64,000 nt of DNA. Origin: Mnemiopsis leidyi. Its lineage: Eukaryota > Ctenophora > Tentaculata > Lobata > Bolinopsidae. Positions 62,101 to 64,000 of the stretch are shown piece by piece (the stretch's first letter is position 1; each line of letters opens with the position of its first letter). The stretch lies in assembly GCA_000226015.1 (NCBI GenBank), contig JH153296.1, forward strand, positions 50,108 through 114,107, written 5' to 3'. A program made the translations under genes and the position numbers. Under the pieces are notes generated by a model that saw only the letters and a program-made list of their open reading frames with translations, was not told the DNA's origin and did no database searches.

Positions 62101-63378
62101 AATTTTTGTAACTGGCAGAAAAGTAGAAACCGCACATCAGAAGGTCTCTATTTTGTCGAATTTTACGCTTTCAAATAAGAATTTATGTTAGTTGTATCGG
62201 CGTCACAAAACCTCCTTCCTGCCTATCCTAAACAATACCTGAATCTAATGAATCAGAGAATCTATAATAAACTCACCTCAGGTTGTCCCCCCTCAGGTGT
62301 GTAAACCAGCTGTAGTTTTCCAGGTCCTGGAGTCTTTATGTCTACCGCCTTGTACTGGGGAGAGTAAGATTTAGTTAGCTGCTGGTCTTAGGTGAAACTC
62401 AAGGTATGGTTCGAGGTGCTATTTAAAACTCGTGCCATATTGTTGAATATCTCAACCATGGTATTAGATGTGAGCAGAGCAAGAAGTAATCCAAGCTTTA
62501 AAAACTGTTTAAACTGAGTAGGATTGTAACTGTAAATCACTTATACAGGCACACAGTTACGCCATGTTACTTTGAAGTTTCTCAAGTAAACTTAGTTTCA
62601 AACAAACTTAGTTTCAAGAAACAAAGCCTCAAAGTAGCTGAAGTTTTTTTCGAAACCAAGCCTCAGAGTACCTGAAATTTTTCTAAAACAAAGCCTCAAA
62701 GTAGCTGAAGTTTTTTTCAAAAACAAAGTCTCAAGAGTACCTACAATTTTTCTAAAACAAAGTCTCAGAGTACCTGAAATTTTTCAAAAACAAAGCCTCA
62801 AGAGTACCTGAAATTTTTCTAAAACAAAGCCTCAGAGTACCTGAAATTTTTCTGAAACAAAGCCTCAGAGTACCTGAAATTCTTCAAAAACAAAGCCTCA
62901 AGAGTACCTGAAATTTTTCAAAAACAAAGCCTCAGAGTACCTGATCGCCGTAAGCATGTCTGCCGATGACGATAGGTTTGGTCCATCCCGGGACAAGTCG
63001 AGGGACATTGTTGCAGATGATTGCTTCTCTGAAGACAGTCCCGCCCAAGATGTTTCGGATAGTACCATTTGGAGATCTCCACATCTTCTTTAAACCGAAC
63101 TCTGAGGAGAAAATATTTGCGATTTGGTTCATGAAGAAATTCTACTTTAGCAGTCCAATTATAGTAGTCCTACATAAACAATGATTAAACACTACAAGTC
63201 AAAATTCATTGAACTGAAGATAAGAAAATTCCAACGTGAAAATGACGCAGCTTAATCTGCTGGATCGTATTTAGAGGATATAAGCACCTACCTTCGACTC
63301 GTTTCTCATCAGGTGTGATTGTGGCACATTTGATACCCACGTTATACTTCTTAATGGCGTTAGCTGCGTCCACCGTGA
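47126..63378 (-). CDS. NADP-dependent isocitrate dehydrogenase, 5' end beyond the window
   Basis: Oxidatively decarboxylates isocitrate to 2-oxoglutarate, making NADPH. Ten exons on the minus strand: 63378-63292, 63101-62941, 62354-62277, 49440-49238, 48695-48545, 48358-48217, 47894-47844, 47572-47461, 47222-47126 join in phase (nine listed; one or more N-terminal exons lie right of 64000). They cover about 360 residues, matching human IDH1 from about residue 64 to the end. Catalytic sequence is intact: [17 protein letters not shown] (substrate arginines), IGRHAYGDQ (the Arg132/Tyr139 region), [17 protein letters not shown] and [12 protein letters not shown] (metal aspartates), AAHGTVTRH (NADP). 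The C-terminus EANLVN has no peroxisomal SKL-type signal. Compartment cannot be judged without the N-terminus. The 12.8-kb intron 49441-62276 contains three other genes. Minus-strand AATAAA near 46875. Confidence 0.93.
49441..50950. other. left part of the large IDH intron
   Basis: No exon seen. GACAACTGCACCCA occurs at about 49532 and 49633, and relatives of it in reverse (GGGCGCAGTTGT) occur near 59790 and 59880, so a short dispersed repeat is present. A GC-rich patch at 50025-50110 contains several GCCGC/GCGGC inverted words. From 50110 to the receptor start the sequence is AT-rich. Confidence 0.45.
50951..55882 (+). CDS. SRCR- and LDLa-containing seven-transmembrane receptor
   Basis: G-protein-coupled receptor with a large extracellular part. 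Exon 50951-51017 encodes a signal peptide ([20 protein letters not shown]). Exon 51899-52154 is an SRCR domain ([20 protein letters not shown] ... GQAVHLSC). Exon 52707-55882 joins it in phase and runs to the stop: about 640 extracellular residues with at least four clear LDLa modules (e.g. [30 protein letters not shown]) and several degenerate ones, then a class A 7TM domain (54630-55730) and a tail. TM2 has [12 protein letters not shown]3 ends SITRMYG in place of DRY, TM6 [10 protein letters not shown] and TM7 [12 protein letters not shown]. The last two are typical of LGR/RXFP and snail GRL101 receptors, but no leucine-rich repeats are visible. The region between signal exon and SRCR (galectin-like, 51361-51736) does not join cleanly. 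Ligand unknown. Confidence 0.85.
51361..51736 (+). CDS. galectin-like coding stretch between the receptor's first exons
   Basis: After an acceptor ATCATCTTTAG the plus strand reads [25 protein letters not shown] and [19 protein letters not shown]. In the next frame over it continues [20 protein letters not shown] and [12 protein letters not shown]. The FSVDL, WGxEE, F.I.V...Y....N and I.I.G blocks in this order recall galectin beta strands, although the HFNPR block is missing. The change of frame falls next to a GGGGG run (51505-51509), so a one-base indel, real or from assembly, is likely. Neither edge matches the phases of the neighbouring exons. It may be a module of the receptor, a decayed one or a chance resemblance. 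Confidence 0.4.
52193..52640. mobile_element. 448-bp MITE-like element in a receptor intron
   Basis: Perfect 23-bp terminal inverted repeats: it begins GGGGTCGTTCACATATGACG and ends with the exact reverse complement (the last base pairs with the first). Each TIR ends in the CRE palindrome TGACGTCA. Subterminal CCCCTCCCCCTCC blocks occur on both sides. AAT or AT flanks both ends and could be the target duplication. No coding capacity. It sits between the SRCR exon and the final exon and leaves the acceptor at 52706 intact. Confidence 0.8.
55883..56258. other. spacer between receptor and secreted-protein gene
   Basis: The two convergent genes end 376 bases apart. The stretch should hold both 3' UTRs. 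I see no canonical AATAAA for the receptor in it. Confidence 0.5.
56259..56980 (-). CDS. small secreted protein, family not identified
   Basis: Two exons on the minus strand, 56980-56643 and 56457-56259, join in phase (AG|A) to 178 residues. The first 20 residues ([20 protein letters not shown]) form a plausible signal peptide. The mature part contains [56 protein letters not shown] and a C-terminal [15 protein letters not shown]. The [11 protein letters not shown] block followed by a ...NWVAAGY end vaguely suggests a beta-sandwich lectin-like fold such as H-type lectin, but I cannot establish this. It contains four cysteines after the signal peptide that could form disulfides. It is nested in the IDH intron on the same strand as IDH. 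Confidence 0.7.
56981..59950. other. IDH intron segment without a clear gene
   Basis: 3 kb of AT-rich sequence. A minus-strand frame at 59346-59585 ([12 protein letters not shown]..., with [14 protein letters not shown]) is somewhat richer in GC than its surroundings but has no splice context or known family. The sequence TTGGGCGCAGTTGT occurs twice (about 59786 and 59879) and ATTGATTGGGTACCCTGTTA (59837-59856) matches 25253-25272 in reverse. Confidence 0.45.
59951..61633 (+). CDS. uncharacterised basic protein
   Basis: Three exons, 59951-60069, 60802-60999 and 61213-61633, join with consistent phases (AG|A, AG|G) to 245 residues. It starts [20 protein letters not shown]. The middle has [20 protein letters not shown] and [11 protein letters not shown]. 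Exon 3 is rich in Arg, Pro and Gln and ends [23 protein letters not shown]. There is no signal peptide or membrane span; a Cys-containing stretch ([14 protein letters not shown]) is notable. I recognise no domain. The clean splice pattern and AATAAA at 61770-61775 support a real gene. It lies inside the IDH intron on the opposite strand. The start codon is the first ATG after an in-frame stop-containing region but is not otherwise proven. Confidence 0.65.
61608..61659. repeat. 26-bp perfect duplication across a stop codon
   Basis: The last 26 bases of the 245-residue protein gene, including the TGA, are repeated exactly and directly after it (AGTTCGAGATACCTGATGAG plus AGTTGA). The second copy is in the 3' UTR. 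Confidence 0.95.
62619..62943 (-). repeat. 33-bp minisatellite built from an IDH splice-donor junction
   Basis: About nine and a half copies. On the minus (IDH coding) strand each unit reads TTTCAGGTACTCTGAGGC followed by a T/A-rich filler. The rightmost unit is fused to the end of IDH exon 62941-63101, whose donor is CAG|GTACTC. Seven internal units keep AG|GTAC, a joined acceptor-donor, while two carry AGCTAC in its place. The array therefore begins at the true donor and runs into the intron. Confidence 0.9.
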
Positions 63379-64000
63379 CTGAAGTAACAACCATTAATCG
63401 CGTGTTTAATTATGTTGCAGGCATGTTGTAGGTTCAGTGATATTTTCTGTTTGGGTACATGAAAATATCTTATTTAAAGCCTCACTTCTAATTTAACATA
63501 GCGATTTGCTTTCTACAAAGTTTCGATAAAATTGTCGTCGTATCGAAACTTCCGAAACTCGCTCGAATCTCCTGGTTTGATAATCCTGTATCTAGACAAA
63601 TATTCGCAATTTGTTCAAGTTCTCAAGGAGCAATGGATTAACGCAGAATTAACATCTTTCACTTGCACTTCTTTTCTTGTAGACTCATTATTTTTAGACG
63701 CGCCACAGGAGGTCCTATCGGCTAGATTTGTGTCCTGATCAAATCATTTTGACTATGAATTTATTTGATTCCGACAAACATCAATTCAATCTGACAATCT
63801 TGTGGCGTCATACAAATCAAAATTTGTCTAAATTTCATCGACAAAATATACTGGTCACCGGTTGTCACCGGTTGTATTCATTTATGAAAGGTCGAAATCT
63901 TTGCCAATGAAAAATAATCTGTAGGCATAGGGAAGAAAATTAGTTCTTCTCCGTAGAGAACTTCGACAGAAAGTCATACAATTAAACTTTGAAGTACCCG
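63379..64000. other. IDH intron at the right edge
   Basis: 622 bases of AT-rich sequence upstream of the first visible IDH exon. I looked for the N-terminal IDH exon (the GDEMTR region) on the minus strand and did not find it. Probably all intron. Confidence 0.6.

Overview
The window is genomic DNA from an invertebrate animal. Genes are split by many short GT-AG introns, are widely spaced, are followed by AATAAA signals and are surrounded by minisatellites, and the protein families are animal ones (tetraspanin, MARCH-type RING ligase, HES repressor with a C-terminal WRPW, LDLa receptor of the LGR/RXFP type). I cannot name the phylum from sequence alone. Two 14-base N gaps (15313-15326, 25710-25723) show that it is an assembled scaffold. 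I saw no CRISPR array, rRNA or free-standing tRNA, and nothing I could defend as a retrovirus, LTR element or other virus-like fossil.

Layout, left to right. (1) 1-2789: no gene, but a perfect 42-bp palindrome and a dense CACGTG cluster. (2) 2790-6532 (+): seven-exon tetraspanin with satellite arrays in two introns. (3) 6553-16265: gene-poor, holding a 1-kb 23-bp satellite, a GGCGGA-rich repeat and a hairpin element duplicated across an assembly gap. (4) 16266-17846 (+): five-exon MARCHF1/8-like membrane E3 ligase with a tRNA-derived SINE in its last intron. (5) 21036-22724 (+): single-anchor cell-surface protein with five Ly6/uPAR-like cysteine domains arranged A-B-A-B-A. (6) 22725-26136: three minisatellites. 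(7) 26137-28390 (+): TSPO (TspO/MBR) family membrane protein. (8) 31194-34778 (-): complete seven-exon HES gene (bHLH, Orange, WRPW) with a long upstream region rich in CACGTG boxes and two Su(H)-like sites. (9) 34779-47125: 12 kb without a convincing gene. (10) 47126 to beyond the right edge (-): NADP-dependent isocitrate dehydrogenase whose 12.8-kb intron (49441-62276) contains three other genes: a receptor with SRCR and LDLa domains and seven membrane spans (+), a small secreted protein (-) and an unrecognised basic protein (+).

The most unusual points are the receptor architecture (signal peptide, a galectin-like stretch, SRCR, several LDLa modules and a 7TM domain of the LGR/RXFP/GRL101 type but no leucine-rich repeats), its position inside a metabolic gene's intron, a 448-bp inverted-repeat element inside that receptor's own intron, the A-B-A-B-A Ly6-like protein, and a minisatellite starting exactly at an IDH splice donor that repeats a joined acceptor-donor motif (AG|GTAC) about seven times. 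The genes look functionally unrelated to one another; several encode membrane or secreted proteins. Exon boundaries were set by hand from splice consensus, reading phase and family similarity.
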